Source: Spongilla lacustris
Taxonomy: Eukaryota > Porifera > Demospongiae > Spongillida > Spongillidae
Length of the DNA stretch: 64,000 bases
Assembly: GCA_949361645.1 (NCBI GenBank)
Contig: OX442433.1
Span: forward strand, 5,977,816-6,041,815
Direction of reading: 5' to 3'
In this document: positions 12,034 through 23,846 of the stretch, in pieces
Numbering within the stretch: the stretch's first letter is position 1
Layout: every line of letters starts with the position of its first letter
The notes under the pieces: model-generated
The model's database searches: none
Told to the model about the DNA's origin: nothing
Seen by the model: the letters and a program-made list of their open reading frames with translations, nothing else
Position numbers and translations under genes: made by a program

Positions 12034-12147
12034 AGCGTGTACACACGTACATGTATCATATCTGAGGCATAGGCGTAGGAAGCGGGGGGCTAAGCCCCCT
12101 CACTTTTTGGGCCCATATTTAATATTAATCGATCTTTTAACGGATTC

Positions 12148-12948
12148 GGCGAGAACAGTGTTGCCGCGAAATAGCCTTCATCCTTAATCGTCTATATCGC
12201 GATATATCGCGATATGAGCATTTAATCGCGATATAAATATCGCGATATAGTAAATTATTCATGATCAATTATTGCTTGGTTATTAAATGTTGGAGTGAAT
12301 TGTACTTACGCTAAATGTACTTGCTACCACAGACGATTTCATGAGCGTTGATCGCAAAGCCTTCAAAACTGCAGTATGGGAGGCTTTGGAAGCAACAATT
12401 TTTTAGCTACATGATAGCTTGCGCAATGTTCCCAAGCAGCCTGTCAGCAGAAATCAATTTCAGAAAATATGATCCATTGTTGTGGTGGAGGAATCATCGA
12501 TCATATTTCCCTATACCATAGCTAAACCAGCAAGCAAGTACTTGTGCATCTTTGCTTAGGTATTTTCCTTAAGAAAAGGTTGCGCCCGTGGGGGCGTGGC
12601 ATCTTGCATGAAAGGCTGCATTGGCAATTGTATAGCAAAATTCAAACTTAACTCTTTAACTGTAACAGTAAATTATTTTCATTGATATACATAAATCAAA
12701 TGTATGTTTATTCTCTGCTCGTTTTATTTCTGTATATCTTTGTTTACGTCCATGCAAGTAATTTTTATTTCTTTATATCTTTGTTTACGTCCGTGCACGT
12801 TTATTTCGCGATATGACTAAAGATTAATCGCGATATATCGCCTTTCGCGATATAAACATTTAATCGCGATATATCGCCTTTCGCGATATAAACATTTAAT
12901 CGCGATATATCGCCTTTCGCGATATATCGCGGCAACACTGGGCGAGAA
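12148..12948. mobile_element. Non-autonomous hAT element with 8-bp TSD
   Basis: The element proper spans 12156-12940 (785 bp). It starts CAGTGTTGCCGCGA and ends with the exact complement TCGCGGCAACACTG. The 8 bp GGCGAGAA are repeated directly on both sides (12148-12155 and 12941-12948). CAGTG...CACTG ends plus an 8-bp duplication are diagnostic of the hAT superfamily. No transposase is inside. Both subterminal regions carry many copies of the palindrome ATCGCGAT with TATA spacers, probably transposase-binding repeats. The perfect duplication suggests a fairly recent insertion. Confidence 0.9.
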
Positions 12949-14221
12949 GCAAGATCACGGTGAACAGAAACTGGAGCTGATTACCTATATCTGTCCGTTT
13001 TCGGCGGAACGGAATCGGCAATTCGTTTGTTATTTTTATAGACAATTTGTGGTCCTAGGAGTCGAAGAACCTTACTAAATCACCAGCGTATATACATAGG
13101 CGTCGGTATGGCAGCGATTCTGACCCTCAATTCCATCAACCACCTGATGCCACGATTATTATAGACTGACATATATATGCTTGCATGGGGAAATAAATTT
13201 TTAAAAAAAAATTGAATTTTCCAGAAACGAGCCTCAAAGCGTGCAACGCGTATTTACACCACCCGGCTTTTAATATGGACAGTCGAACTTCAAGTGCATA
13301 AGAAAGGATGAAGTTGTAAAGGACCTACAGGAATCTCGCATAATATAACATGCATCAGGTCCCTTTTCGCGGATGTTTTCTCATATTCAGAAGTGATTGA
13401 TGTCATAAATTGCACAGCAAGGTTCTCTAGGGCTACTACTACTAGACATTGCCGCAGGCAGCAAATGTGCAGCAAAGACACGTAAAAGGCTCTATATACG
13501 GCAATGCTGCACCAAGGATGTTGACAGCAGGAAATCGAAAATGCATGCAAACACCTATACATATACATGTATACTCTTCTAATCTCCATCTTAACTGTTG
13601 TAATGAAATCGTGCGTCGAAGAAATCTTTTGGCAACCCCAATCGTGCTGTGTACACGTACGCGCACACGTACAATTATCTCTGCATTTACACTCGTATAA
13701 CATACTATACATGTATATGCCATACTATTAGTCTATGCGTGTACATGTTAAAATCTTTTAACTACAATGGAATTGTATAAAGTTAGCATCGCGGAATACG
13801 GTTTGGTTACCAGTGGCGCGGCCATGACTATTTCATGGCTGGGGGGGGGGGGGGGGGGGCCCTAACCCTAAATTATAATATTATAGCGCCTCCCCGGCTC
13901 CCATAGTCACCGGCAAACACACGCACTATCGTTCGTCAACAAAAATGCGAACGAACAATGTCGCTGCTCTATATGCATCATCGAATCCTCCACTGCATGG
14001 ATATAGCACAAATCAGAATTTTCCACATCTTGCAGTGTTTGAAACTGTCTTATAAGACCAGACCGCTCAAAAGTCTCGCGAGCCATGACGTAATTAAGGC
14101 CGATATTAGGCTGGTTGTCTTGATTACGTCATACGCTTACATGAGCGTTTGGTGCCCCCGTGCTTTACATGTATATGATTTAGGCCCGCAGGTGGGGCCT
14201 GGGTGCCAGGTCCCACCTAGT
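12949..14221. other. Intergenic, no gene recognised
   Basis: Contains a G-run at about 13841-13859 next to CCCTAACCCTAA and a short inverted repeat at about 14080-14135 (arms around TGACGTAATTAAG and TTGATTACGTCA). No gene is recognised. Confidence 0.4.
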
Positions 14222-14323
14222 CTCGCAAGCCAGACGTACTTCGACGTACCGTACTAAGACGTGGACTGGGGACTAGCACGACTAGTCCCCAGTCCACGTC
14301 ATAGTACGTCTGGCTTGTGCCCA
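14222..14323. repeat. Hairpin-forming inverted repeat
   Basis: The left arm contains GCCAGACGTAC and GACGTGGACTGGGGACTAG; the right arm is the complement, starting CTAGTCCCCAGTCCACGTC. The loop is about 5 nt, and the left arm carries about 12 extra bases. It looks like a small foldback element. The flanking CCACCTAGTCTCGCAAG resembles ends of the MITE family at 14609. Confidence 0.6.
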
Positions 14324-14608
14324 CCTGGCCACCCCGCAACTGACAGCTTCGTTTTACCACACCCACTTATGAATAGTTAATTTCAGCCCCCCCACTTTTT
14401 GAACCGTTCCTACGCCACTTTAAGGTCTCAGGTCACTCAGGTGGTCAACTTCTACTGCCAGATCAATGTAGAGCGCAACGAAATATTGCCGTAGGCCTAA
14501 TACCTTGAGCATATTTGCATAAATGCCACGCACTCGGAAGTCGGAACTGACCAAGGAACAGGCGCGCTTTATTATAATGATGGGTTTACATGTAAGTGGG
14601 GGAGAGCC

Positions 14609-15232
14609 CTAGTCTCGTACCCAGACCCAATGTACGTCATTAATGATGATCATCGCTTTACAGTATGACATCACGTAAGCTTACAGAGGGTCTGGGAAAC
14701 AAGTCGATCGCAGTTGTGTTCCCGGGAATGTCAATTGAATGTTCATAATTTTGTGTCGTCATAGCAACGACTACGTCATCACGACAAAACGTGACGTTTG
14801 TACTATTAGTGTGTCAGTCTTTGTTAAAGTTGTAGGGACTATTAAAGAGAAAAGGCTAGCACCACAATGATGCTCTCAGATAGGTGAACGCGATGGGCTG
14901 AACAAGCGTATAGCAACAGATTTTAGCCCTCCTTCGTACTGAGTCCTTTCCTACTAAAATGTCTTTACCTTGGTTTTAGACGCATGCCCACCTGTCCAGA
15001 TATCACAGCCTTCGATGCGCACGCATTATTAAGCTGCCAGGCTGAGGCAGGCTCCTCTTTCTAGTTTGGAATGTCATTGGAATGTAATTAACGTGATGTC
15101 ACGCAAGCTGTCGATTTTGATTGGACGCGCCGACATTCAGGCGCACAGTACAGTGTACAACTTCCGTACGTGATGTCATACTGTAAGCGACGATCATCAT
15201 TACGTACATTTGGGTCTGGGTACGAGACTAGG
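14609..15232. mobile_element. MITE with ~67-bp terminal inverted repeats
   Basis: The left end reads CTAGTCTCGTACCCAGACCC and continues through GATGATCATCGC to TATGACATCACG. The right end (about 15167-15232) is its complement with a few differences. No coding sequence lies inside. The right end is only 218 bp upstream of the V-ATPase subunit d start codon, so the element may contribute to that gene's promoter. Confidence 0.7.
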
Positions 15233-15450
15233 ACTATGAAAACTGAAAACCATCCCATATGTAATTGTAGTACGCAAAATGGTTTGTTTCTGGGTAATTG
15301 AGAAAGAGTGTGTGTACAACAGTGCAATACATGTAGCTGGTTCAATATAATTATATCATGTCAGTGAATTCATTCAATACTTCATGCACGTGAGCTACAG
15401 GATGTAACTATTAATGCTGTCATATGACTAGTGAGTGAAAAGAACCCAAG

Positions 15451-17160
15451 ATGTCGTATTTAGCTGAGTACGGGTTTAACGTTGATAACGGCTATCTGGA
15501 AGGTCTACTGCGTGGATTCAGATCAGGAATTCTGAACAGGACCGAATATCTGAATTTGGTACAATGCGAGACTATCGACGGTAGGTGGCAGGGCTGATCA
15601 AGATGGGCGGCCCGTGACAAAAGAGCTCTGTTGTTTTAGACCTAAAGCTTCAGTTGCAAGCGACGGACTATGGAAACTTTCTCCAGAACGAACCCTCGCC
15701 AATTGCTGTTTCTGTGATTGACGAGAAACTGAGAAGCAGGTTGGTCGTGGAGTTCCGCCATTTCAGAAATCACGCCGTTGAACCTCTGAGCACCTTCCTG
15801 GACTACATAACGTGAGTCAGTGGGTTTGAAAGGGGGGTAGGGCACAGTGGTGATTCAAATGACACACACGTCGGACTCCTTTGAAAGTTTTCGCGTCAAT
15901 GGTGACCTTTCTCTTCCATAGGTACAGCTACATGATCGACAACATCATTCTTCTCATCACCGGTACTCTCCGCCAGAGGCAGATAGCAGAGCTCAGAAAC
16001 AAGTGCCACCCTTTGGGCAGCTTTGCTGAGATGGAGTCCGTCAATATTGCCACAACTCCTGCTGACTTGTACAACGCTGTGTTGGTGGACACCCCCTTGG
16101 GTATGGCCAGGACACGCCCTTCCCACCTTATCCCTCCCATGCCCACTACCATTTGCCCTTTGCCTTGACTCTTCCTACCCCTTCCTTCACACTCAGCAAA
16201 TTACTTCAAGAGTTGTATCACACAGACTGACCTGGATGAGGTTAACATTGAAATTATCAGGAACAGTTTGTACAAGGTGTGGCTGTGGTTGGTTTTTCAA
16301 CTCTTATGTTCACACTGTTTCACCATTGTTCCTAGGCATACATTGAAGACTTCTATCAGTTCTGCCAGAACATTGGTGGGGCCACTGCTGACGTCATGGG
16401 AACCATTCTAGCAGTATGGTGACCCCTTGTGTATTTATAGTTCATCAGACATACCTTTCTCCCTTCTGCCCAACCATCACCAATGTAACGTGCAGTTTGA
16501 AGCCGATCGTCGTGCCTTCATCATCACCATCAACTCCTTTGGAACAGAGCTGACTGCTGACGACAGGGAGAAGCTGTACCCCACCTGTGGGAAGCTGTAC
16601 CCTTATGGCCTCCACCAGCTAGCCAAGTGTGAGGACTACGAGCAAGTTAGGCAGGTGGCAGAAATCTACCCTGTGAGCTTACCCCACATGAACAACGCAG
16701 TGTGGTTACCATGGTATACTTATTGTTTGCAGGAGTATGCCAACATCTTTGCAGGGGCAGGCAATAACCCCGGAGAGAAGACCCTGGAGGACAGGTTTTT
16801 TGAGAGGGAGGTATGTCTGAGGCATCATTGCCCTTGGTGGTGGGGGTGAAGGGGTAATAAGCTGGTGATAAGACAATTCAGGCAGTCCATCTGTTCTAAC
16901 TGGGGGTTGATCTTATTTCATGCATGAAAAGTTAATTTCAAAAATAATATTGTGTGCCCCCCACCCCTTCAAAACCTGTGATTCTCCTCCCCATCCAGGT
17001 ACAAATCAACATGCTGTCATTCATGCAACAGTTCCACTTTGGTGTTTTCTACTCCTACATCCGTCTGAAGGAGCAGGAGAGTCGCAATATTGTGTGGATT
17101 GCAGAGTGTATCGCACAGCGACACCGGTCCAAGATTGATAACTACATCCCAATTTTCTGA
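15451..17160 (+). CDS. ATP6V0D1: V-type H+-ATPase subunit d (Vo sector), 8 exons
   Basis: Exons: 15451-15580, 15640-15811, 15922-16100, 16197-16276, 16336-16413, 16496-16672, 16733-16810, 16999-17160. They give 351 aa, the usual length for this subunit. The protein starts [20 protein letters not shown] and ends [13 protein letters not shown], both hallmarks of animal subunit d; the SFGTELT and [11 protein letters not shown] blocks are also present. Subunit d sits on the cytoplasmic face of the membrane rotor (Vo) and couples it to the central stalk of V1, so it is needed for acidification of endosomes and lysosomes. All introns are GT-AG and 52-188 bp long. The start is the only Met before the conserved SYLAEYGFN. 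The gene converges on the minus-strand gene ending at 17305. Confidence 0.97.
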
Positions 17161-17304
17161 GGGATGATGAAAGGGGAACTGTCAAACGCCCTTATGTGTG
17201 TCATGTGAGTTTCTGTATTCAGTGCTATAGAAAAACTGCATATATATTATTAAGTGTTGGAAACAGTTGGACTTACACTTACATAAAAACTGGTGCAAAA
17301 GTGG

Positions 17305-18887
17305 CTAAGGTCTAAGTGGACGCTTCAGTACACTATGAATGTTCTGAAGACACGCCACTTTCTCTCCAGGAGATACCCCACTTTCTGTGTCCGACACAAC
17401 TGAGTTCTGTCCCACTTCCATGGCAATATTTTCCATTGTTGACGGAACGTCTGTTTCAGATTGATCGACGTCGCTCTCCTGGTAGCCTGATATGTGCAAT
17501 ACACACAGGGGGCTCAACGCAACACACTCCTCTTCATGGTCTGAGGGCACGTGTCTCGTGACCTGTCTGCCACAAGTGCCCTGTCTCCTCCTGCCAGGCA
17601 GAGGAAACTCGGGACTGTCAAATGTCACATGAGGCACTGCCCCTGTTCTGTCACTGGACGTGCGACCAATGTCAGTAGTTACCCTGGGCCTGCCCTTGGG
17701 CGTCTGTGTGTCGCTGTCAGCCACCTGCCCTCTTCGCCTTGGTGACAGCAAGTTCCCATGTGGGCTGTGGCTTGGTCCCTCCACATCCAGGTCTGACTGC
17801 TGAGATGCGCTTTCACTGGCATCGTAACCGTCATCCATACATTTAGAAGTCTCCATGTGGGGTGGTGAAACACGAGCGGGCAGGAGACAGCTTTGGGCGA
17901 GGGCGTTCAGGGGACACTTGGTAACTCTGATCGAAAAGTCTTTTAGCTTGGGGACATTGGTTGGAGGGGGGGGCTGCACATTTTGCTGTGTGTATGTCTC
18001 AGCTAGCTGCAAGGGTTAAGTTTCAAAAACCACAGGCAAGGGAGGGCCCAGACGACTTGTCCTACCTCGTACAATCGGCAGGGTAGCCTTGATCTGATGG
18101 CGTCCAGGTACTCGTGCAAGTCCTTCACCAGCTTCTGTTGCCGATCAAAAGTAAACTCGGTCTGAAGCAGGTGATTTCGGTGATACCCCCCATTCTCTCC
18201 ACCCACGTTCTCTATCAGGGACCATATCCTCTTGCGCGCGTTGGCGTGAAGTGTGATGTGGAACGAGTCCACTTCACGGGCAGCCCGCTCAACCTGTTAA
18301 TTAACAGAACAATCATATTATTATTATTATTATTATTATTTTAACTACCATACCTCACAGTCCTTGCAGCCCATGTACCGATCCAACAAATTGTAGACCT
18401 GGTGTTTGTGGGCGCTTGGGTTGTTTAATAACTGAACTAAGACGGTCTGCAGCAAAGCACAAGTGAAACGGCTCCACAGAAAACGTTACACAGACGTTTC
18501 ACTTGCACCATCCAACACTTCTCACCTTGGTTTTGAGCTCTACAAGCACAGTACTAAGCGCTCTAGGCATGACTTGGGGGAAGTGGGACTGGATATACTC
18601 CAACAGCATGACCGCGTCAGGTAGTCTATCCAGCTCGTTTTTCTTGACGATACACATAAGGGTGGTGGAGGCGAGCAATACCGGATGCACGTCAAAGTTC
18701 TGAAGACCCTGCCCGAGTAGACCTGCGTGTACGTGTGGGGAGGCGTGCGACGTTACTAGTACACGCATGTTCGCAACAACCACCCCGTGAGAGCCTCACA
18801 GCAGACGAGATCCCACATGTCTGTTCGGCATGCATACTCCAATATCATGGAGTTTGTAAAGTGACGGAATTCGCCGTTTCTTTCCAT
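17305..18887 (-). CDS. Putative TRFH-domain protein, TIN2-like (tentative), 5 exons
   Basis: Exons in gene order: 18887-18800, 18722-18526, 18446-18354, 18293-18066, 18006-17305; 435 aa with consistent phases. Residues 1-202 are alpha-helical in character. LLEYIQSHFP and LVELKTK, then LLDRYMG, and finally QQKLVKDLHEYLDAIRSRLP fall in the order and spacing expected of a TRF-homology (TRFH) fold as in TRF1, TRF2 and TIN2. The remaining 233 residues are Ser/Pro/Arg-rich and probably disordered. They contain EFPLPGRRRQ (near 335-344), which recalls the TRFH-binding motif of TIN2 (F-x-L-x-P followed by GRRR). No Myb domain is encoded and there is no room for one before the V-ATPase gene, which argues against TRF1/2. 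The homology is judged by eye and remote; an unrelated helical protein is possible. The gene starts 119 bp from the divergent gene at 19007. Confidence 0.4.
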
Positions 18888-19006
18888 CAGTGATGCGCGT
18901 TAACTAAAATATATGAAAACGCAATTATGCGTAAATTTAGTTTTACATGTATTGTTTATCATTAGTCGTTGCCTAGGTGCAGAAGGGACAATCATGAGGT
19001 TTTCCC
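18888..19006. promoter_or_regulatory. Probable bidirectional promoter
   Basis: Only 119 bp separate the start codons of the TRFH-like gene (minus) and the CCDC142-like gene (plus), so both 5' UTRs and any core promoter must lie here or overlap the coding ends. No clear TATA box or known motif is identified. Confidence 0.55.
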
Positions 19007-20528
19007 ATGAACCACAGCAAGGTAGACGTAGACAAGGCTGTAGCGCCTCTTGCAACCCATCTCAGAAAGCTACAACAAACTTTGCACGCTTCCTTACCTT
19101 GCAAGTATGAGGACACCACTCGCGATTTCTCTTTGGAGGAACTCGCTATTAGCAAGTACCAATGCGGGCGAAGGCCAGCAACCCATATGCCCTCGAACGT
19201 TCTTGTGTGGGCTGACTGCCGTATGGAGGGACTTTACATATCAAGGCTGTTACGGCGAATTTTGCTCGCCCGGTTTGAACTGCTATGCACCTCCCTTGAA
19301 CTGCTAGAAGACGTGGAATACGCGTTTGGCGCGTGCAAAGCCATTTGTATAGCCGCTGAACATTTCAACAGCGATACTTCGAAAGCCTTTGGCGGCAAAG
19401 AAGCGCGCCTTACCGTTGCAGACTTTGCCGACATATTGGTCGAGACTCACTCCAGGCGCATTTCCAGCCAGTTGTGCTCCACGTTGCGTGCCGACATCGT
19501 CGTACGGGAGGCTCGCTTTGAACTCGGCTTTGCGCGAGCGTTCCTCGGCATTCTCGCCACACACACCTCCTTTCTCCCGCGAGCGCCCAAGTCAACGAGT
19601 TACGTTTCTTCGGAGATGTTTTCAATCGTTGGAGAGCCGACACCTTCCTGGTACGACTGCCTGGTCCCTGGGGCCCAGTGCGAGGCCCTCAGGTCAGCCG
19701 CTCACGACCTTAGCGCCGCGCTATGGAGGCGGGTAGGAGTCGCCCTGGTGACTAATCTTCAACACCGCAGGGACGCGAGAGACTTGGCAGAGAAGCTGCG
19801 AGCTATCACTGCAACAGAAGGCAGGTTGTCCCTTTACTCCACACAAATGTAAATACTGCGCGACCCCTGTGCAGGTTTAAGCTACCACGTAGCAGCCATG
19901 AAGTCCCTGTGGTACACTGCAGTGATGCTGGAACGGGGAGCTGCCCTAGCAGAGTGGGACATAGGTAGGGGAGGTACACCTGGTAACTAGTGCTTACGGG
20001 GACTTTTGTTCTGTTGTAGGTATGCAGCAAATGTTAGCAGCATCCATCTCCACCAGCTATGGCATCTACAAATCCAATGGCATCACTCAACCCTCCAGGA
20101 TCTTCATGTCTCATGTCGTGCCTCCCTTGCTTGCCTACTTCTCCGGCTTTGCAGCGCCAGATCCCACATCGCTCGCCTCGCCCCCGAGCTTGGCCTGCCA
20201 CCTCAACAACCTTACCTTCTGCCGCCTGGTGGGCGTGGCTCTGCAGGTCTCCATACGGCAGGAGTACCTGTTCCTGGCCATGGGTCTGCAGCAGGCCATG
20301 GCTGCCCTCAACCTGAGGACTCTGGGGCAGCTCTTGTTTGTGGACGGTCCTGCCATCTCTAGGGAGCTGAGGGATGCCATCCAGCAGAGCGGGGCAGTGT
20401 CCACCCCCAGAGTGCTCCTCCCCAGTCCGTGTGAGCTCAAAGGTACTGAATCCCTGAGTAGAGATGTGTGTACTCAACTTTACAAAAGCAAGACCAAGCT
20501 GGAGGTATGTATGTACCTGTGGTGTGTG

Positions 20529-20565
<37 letters not shown>

Positions 20566-21951
20566 TGTGGGTGTTGGTATATGAGTGTTGTGTGTATGTG
20601 TTAGTGTGTGTGTGGTGTGGGTGTTGGTATATGAGTGTTGTGTGTATGTGTTTGCATGTGTATGTGTTGGTGTATGTATGCGTGTGTGTGCTTTGGTTGA
20701 GTGTATATTTGTGTGTTGGTATGTGTCTTATTGGTGTGGGAAGCTATATAGCATTGAGGGGGGTTCTCAGACCAATACCCTGTGATAGGCAGCGCCTGAA
20801 GGGGTCCGGGGGCCCTAAGCCTGGCCCTGGTGGGAAGCAAGACTACTGTAGTATTTGAGAAGATGGGTGTGGGAGTCTTTTGGTGTATGCATTCATATGC
20901 ATGTATGTTGTGTGGGTATGTGGATTCAGTGTGTGAGATAAGTGCTGAGGTGTATGAATAACATTTCCAGGAGTTGCTGGAAGATGTGTGTGCCAGCTTC
21001 TATCACCAATGGAGGGCAAAGTGTGCTCAGGTGATCCTTAGCACCTTCCCTGACAAAAAGAAGTGGAAGACCATTGGAAAGGAGGGTGAGCTAATGTTGG
21101 TTGCCTGCTCACTGACTGACTTTAACCCCTCCTTTTTGAATCAGATCACGTTGTGAACCTTGTCCCCAGTCCTTACATTGAGGCCATTGTTTCGGGACTT
21201 ATCTTTCCATGTATGGATGCTGCCAGTCATCTCCCACGGCAACCCCAGCTCGTGTTCCTCTCCCTGGCTATCTCAACGGTCATTGCAGAGTTAAGGAAAA
21301 TGATTACAAGCAACAAGAAGCTGTACAGGTGTGTAGAGGAAAATTCATATACATGTATTATGTTGTTGGGACCTCACTCTTACATGTACCATGTTGTGGT
21401 CATTCTTACATGTACCATGTTGTGATCATTCTTACATGTACCATGTTGTGATCATTCTAATATGTACCATGTTGTGGTCATTCTTACATGTACCATGTTG
21501 TGATCATTCTAACATGTACCATGTTGTGATCATTCTAACATGTACCATATTGTGGTCATTCTTACATGGTTACTCTCACGTGGTTAGTATATCTGGTTAG
21601 TATATCATGTTGATACATGGTTAGTGTATTGTGTTGTGGTCAGTCTTACATGGTTAGCATATCCTCTTTTATTGAAGGCCATTTGCTGGGAGACAGATGC
21701 TGACAGACTGTCGCTACATCTCAAAATGCCTTCAATCAAAAGATGTGGGACTGGACCCAGAGGTCTCCAGCAGTCTGCCCCTTCTTCCTGCTCTGCAGGA
21801 AATGGAGCATGGTCTGCTGGTCATCTGTGGAACAGCTAGTGGGGAGGCTGTAAGCTGTGCTGCTGAGGTGGTCTGGGACCAGCCATGCTCTGATCTTGCA
21901 GGAGAGCAGGCCTGGTATTCACCATCTGACTGGACACAATGCATTGACTGA
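19007..21951 (+). CDS. CCDC142-like protein (tentative), 6 exons
   Basis: Exons: 19007-19820, 19875-19964, 20020-20504, 20971-21085, 21145-21328, 21678-21951; 653 aa. Intron 1 fits the phases only with a GC donor (GAAG|GCAGGT). The protein is helical and leucine-rich throughout with no signal peptide or membrane segment. The C-terminal part (YIEAIVSGLIFPCMDAASHL, then a long helix and GRQMLTDCRYI) is reminiscent of the end of the CCDC142 family, in which a conserved YI...P block is followed by a helix and an F/G-Q-L-D segment. I rate this family match as weak; function is unknown even for human CCDC142. Exon 3 is followed by a TG microsatellite and exon 5 by a 26-bp tandem repeat. The start is the first Met in the long first exon. 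Confidence 0.6.
21368..21570 (+). repeat. 26-bp minisatellite in CCDC142-like intron 5
   Basis: About seven to eight copies of a unit containing TTACATGTACCATGTTGTG separated by GTCATTC or ATCATTC. It fills most of the intron between exons 5 and 6. Confidence 0.85.
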
Positions 21952-21969
21952 AAGCTTGTGCAACAATTC

Positions 21970-21975
21970 AATAAA
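21970..21975 (+). terminator. Polyadenylation signal AATAAA
   Basis: AATAAA lies 18 bp after the stop codon of the CCDC142-like gene, which makes a very short 3' UTR likely. The last exon of the opposing ADCK5 gene ends less than 90 bp away. Confidence 0.55.
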
Positions 21976-22037
21976 AATTCATTTCTTTAAATAACATCAA
22001 TTGCCACCAGTAGTGAAAAGAAGGGACAAGATAAAGA

Positions 22038-23775
22038 CTACGCCTGTATGCGCATGACAGTGCTCAGTAGTTCTGGGGGTGCCCTGCCCAAGTACACCAG
22101 AAACTGTAGGTACTTCATAGCACACCACGACGAAGTGTTCCACCAGCTAAAATGGAGGGTAAAGCGAAACAGTTAATAAAAATAAAAATAAAATAAAAAC
22201 CACAGTAAGAACATACAGCAGTCGGAGATCAAACAGTTTTATTTCTACCCAGGTACTAAGCCTGGACCTTAGTGTCTGCTTCTTGGGGTCTACAGTTGCA
22301 ATGGAGCCTTGAATAGCACTGCAGGAGAGGTAATGCTGCCATGACAACAGAGAACTCAGTCCAATGCAGGTCACCTCCTAGCCATGATCATGAATCTGTT
22401 AACTGGAGTCCCCAATTCCGTGTTGGTCATTCGAACCATGTTCATATTCCTGAAAATAATAATTAGAATCACAAAAGCCCCTCCCCCCCACCTTCTCTCT
22501 CAATACCTGAATACTAAAAGCATGGCAGTTGGCAATGTACGTAGTATGTGTACAACCTCATCGAATCGTTTGAACGTATCCATGACTGCGGACATGTCAT
22601 CCTTTGTAAATTTTGACGTACCAAATGCTCTGTCTGTCTTTAGAGCACGCCCCGTAAGCATTACTGCAAACAAGACGTATTCTATGGCAGTGATTGGATA
22701 GGAGTGGTGGGAGGAGGGAGTGGGCAGTGATTGGATAGGAGTGGTGGGAGGAGGGAGTGGGCAGTGATTGGATAGGAGTGGTGGGAGGAGGGAGTGGGCA
22801 GTGATTGGATAGGAGTGGTGGGAGGAGGGAGTGGGCAGTGATTGGATAGGAGTGGTGGGAGGAGGGAGTGGGCAGTGATTGGATAGGAGTGGTGGGAGGA
22901 GGGAGTGGGCAGTGATTGGATAGGAGTGGTGGGAGGAGGGAGTGAAGGTGAGGTATGGAGGAAGGAGGTGTAGATGTGAGCAGAGATAAGTAATCGTGAG
23001 GCACAGGTTTTGTAATGGAAGTATCATATGCAAGTGGGCAAGGTATATGTGGTTGTGGTGGGAGAAGCAGAAAGGCAGGAAACATCAAAAATGGATAGGA
23101 GAGCAAATTAATTGACAGTGAGGATTTCTGAGTGCACACCTTTCACTCCCACTTTTTCGCATTCCGTCTTCAATGTCGGTATATCGTGCAGTATAGTGGC
23201 CTTCCATATTCTGCACAGGCTCTGCCTCATGCTGCAAGGTGACCAGATCAAGGGCCTGTGGACATGGTACACACACCACGGCCCTTACTCTTCGCTCAGG
23301 GGCATGTACAGGCCATGATCGAGGAGGACAATCTCTGCACCACCATGAGGGGATCGTCGCACCAGAACTGGAGCGTTGTGGCGATACAAATAATAGATCG
23401 GTTCAATTATGTGCAGTTAGTGTGATCATGCAACACCGCTAACTATTTCCGGGATGGGGATCGCCATGTATGAAGCCAGTGTGGAAGATCTGGTGACTTG
23501 ATGTCATGATGAGCTTTTCTGCGACCTGAACATCAGCAGTGCTAACCCACTTTTCAAATAATGCCCAACACTCACATCTTTGAACGAGAGTCCCAGTTTT
23601 GTAAGAGCTGCCCTATCAGTGATCTTGCACCCATTTATCCATTCAGCAGTGAGAACACGCTAATTGCAGGGATTGTTTGGTGTGTGTTGTGTGTGTGTGT
23701 GCATGTGTGTGTGTGTGTGCATGTGTGTGTGTGCATGTGTGTGTGTGCATGTGTGTGTGCATGTGTGTGCGTGTG

Positions 23776-23846
<71 letters not shown>

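Noticed and set aside
17161..17304. A Myb domain exon for the TRFH-like gene
   Set aside because: The 144 bp between its stop codon and the V-ATPase gene hold no such sequence, and the last exon ends in a clean stop.
22038..22146. Alternative last exon of ADCK5 starting at 22146
   Set aside because: With that acceptor the phase gives a C-terminus unlike the family; the acceptor at 22104-22105 keeps phase and gives a family-like end. It could still be a minor isoform.
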